From NCBI GenBank assembly GCA_017994815.1, contig JAGOJY010000022.1, positions 1 to 64,000 on the forward strand: a stretch of DNA of 64,000 nt, in the 5' to 3' direction. The number at the start of each line of letters is the position of its first letter. The stretch's first letter is position 1. Under the pieces are notes generated by a model. It had not been told where the DNA came from. It worked only from the letters and a program-made list of their open reading frames with translations, and did no database searches. This DNA is from Acidobacteriota bacterium. GTDB taxonomy: Bacteria > Acidobacteriota > Polarisedimenticolia > J045. The position numbers and the translations under genes are program-made. Shown here piece by piece: positions 63,918 to 64,000 of this stretch.

Positions 63918-64000
63918 CGTCGCCTTGACGTAGTACTCCTGCGGCGTCTTGGTCCCGTGCGTCCAGACGAGCTTGGCCTCGAGCGCGTTGCCCGAGATCG
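63909..64000 (-). CDS. C-terminus of a leftward gene running off the right edge (partial)
   Basis: On the minus strand the frame from the window edge ends at TGA 63909-63911. The 29 visible residues include NALEAKLVWTHGTKTPQEYY and end KATKM. They are not low-complexity and use GC-rich codons, so a real gene is likely. The family cannot be recognised from this stretch. Confidence 0.5.
   Translation of the reverse strand, partial: ISGNALEAKLVWTHGTKTPQEYYVKATKM

Overview
The window is a GC-rich (about 70%) chromosomal segment from a Gram-negative bacterium. Outer-membrane and periplasmic features (a TonB-dependent receptor with an N-terminal carboxypeptidase-regulatory domain, several secreted proteins, lipoproteins) sit with a bacillithiol operon, FG-GAP surface proteins and a DUF1015-serA-serC operon. 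This mix suggests Acidobacteriota, perhaps Thermoanaerobaculia-like. That placement is an inference from gene content; no rRNA or tRNA is visible. Genes read rightward to about 49.9 kb, leftward from 60.4 to 50.0 kb, rightward again to 63.9 kb, and a leftward gene enters at the right edge.

Left part (0-8.5 kb): the tail of a low-complexity protein, then a tightly coupled housekeeping operon (EF-G-like GTPase, asnS, rimO, pgpA, ribF; most joints are 4-nt GTGA overlaps). Next is a DsbA/thioredoxin-fold protein whose first active-site cysteine codon is an in-frame TGA, followed by a good bacterial SECIS-like hairpin. It is very probably a selenoprotein with a U-P-F-C active site. A SAM methyltransferase follows.

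Carbohydrate locus (8.7-22.9 kb): GH94 phosphorylase, LacI regulator, TonB receptor, GH144-like lipoprotein, ABC sugar-binding lipoprotein, two permeases and a 1043-residue secreted six-hairpin glycosidase-like protein. The last five genes overlap by 4 nt each. Family content points to a beta-glucan, possibly beta-1,2-glucan: outer-membrane uptake, endo-cleavage, ABC import, intracellular phosphorolysis. Two LacI-type palindromes mark likely operators. Then come a secreted serine hydrolase and an alpha/beta hydrolase.

Accessory stretch (26-36.8 kb): a lower-GC patch with an orphan membrane protein, a coiled-coil pseudogene with two nonsense codons, dispersed repeats and traces of a decayed recombinase. 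Between them lie two giant secreted proteins: a 14-repeat FG-GAP protein and a protein with about 28 Asp/Cys/Asn-rich repeats plus a VWA-like domain.

Middle (37-50 kb): a DUF2911 protein, then bshC-bshB-bshA joined by overlaps to a secreted PIG-L hydrolase, followed by a 48-residue one-helix protein that overlaps an SSS symporter. A DNA-binding regulator, a beta-propeller protein, an SRPBCC protein and an iron-sulfur cysteine desulfidase follow.

Right part (50-64 kb): a leftward series of degradative and secreted enzymes (peptidylarginine deiminase, GH1 glucosidase, exported PepF-type peptidase, trypsin-like protease), a small membrane protein, a LON-domain protein and a class V aminotransferase. 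These diverge from DUF1015-serA-serC (serine synthesis). A hairpin terminator separates serC from the leftward gene at the edge.
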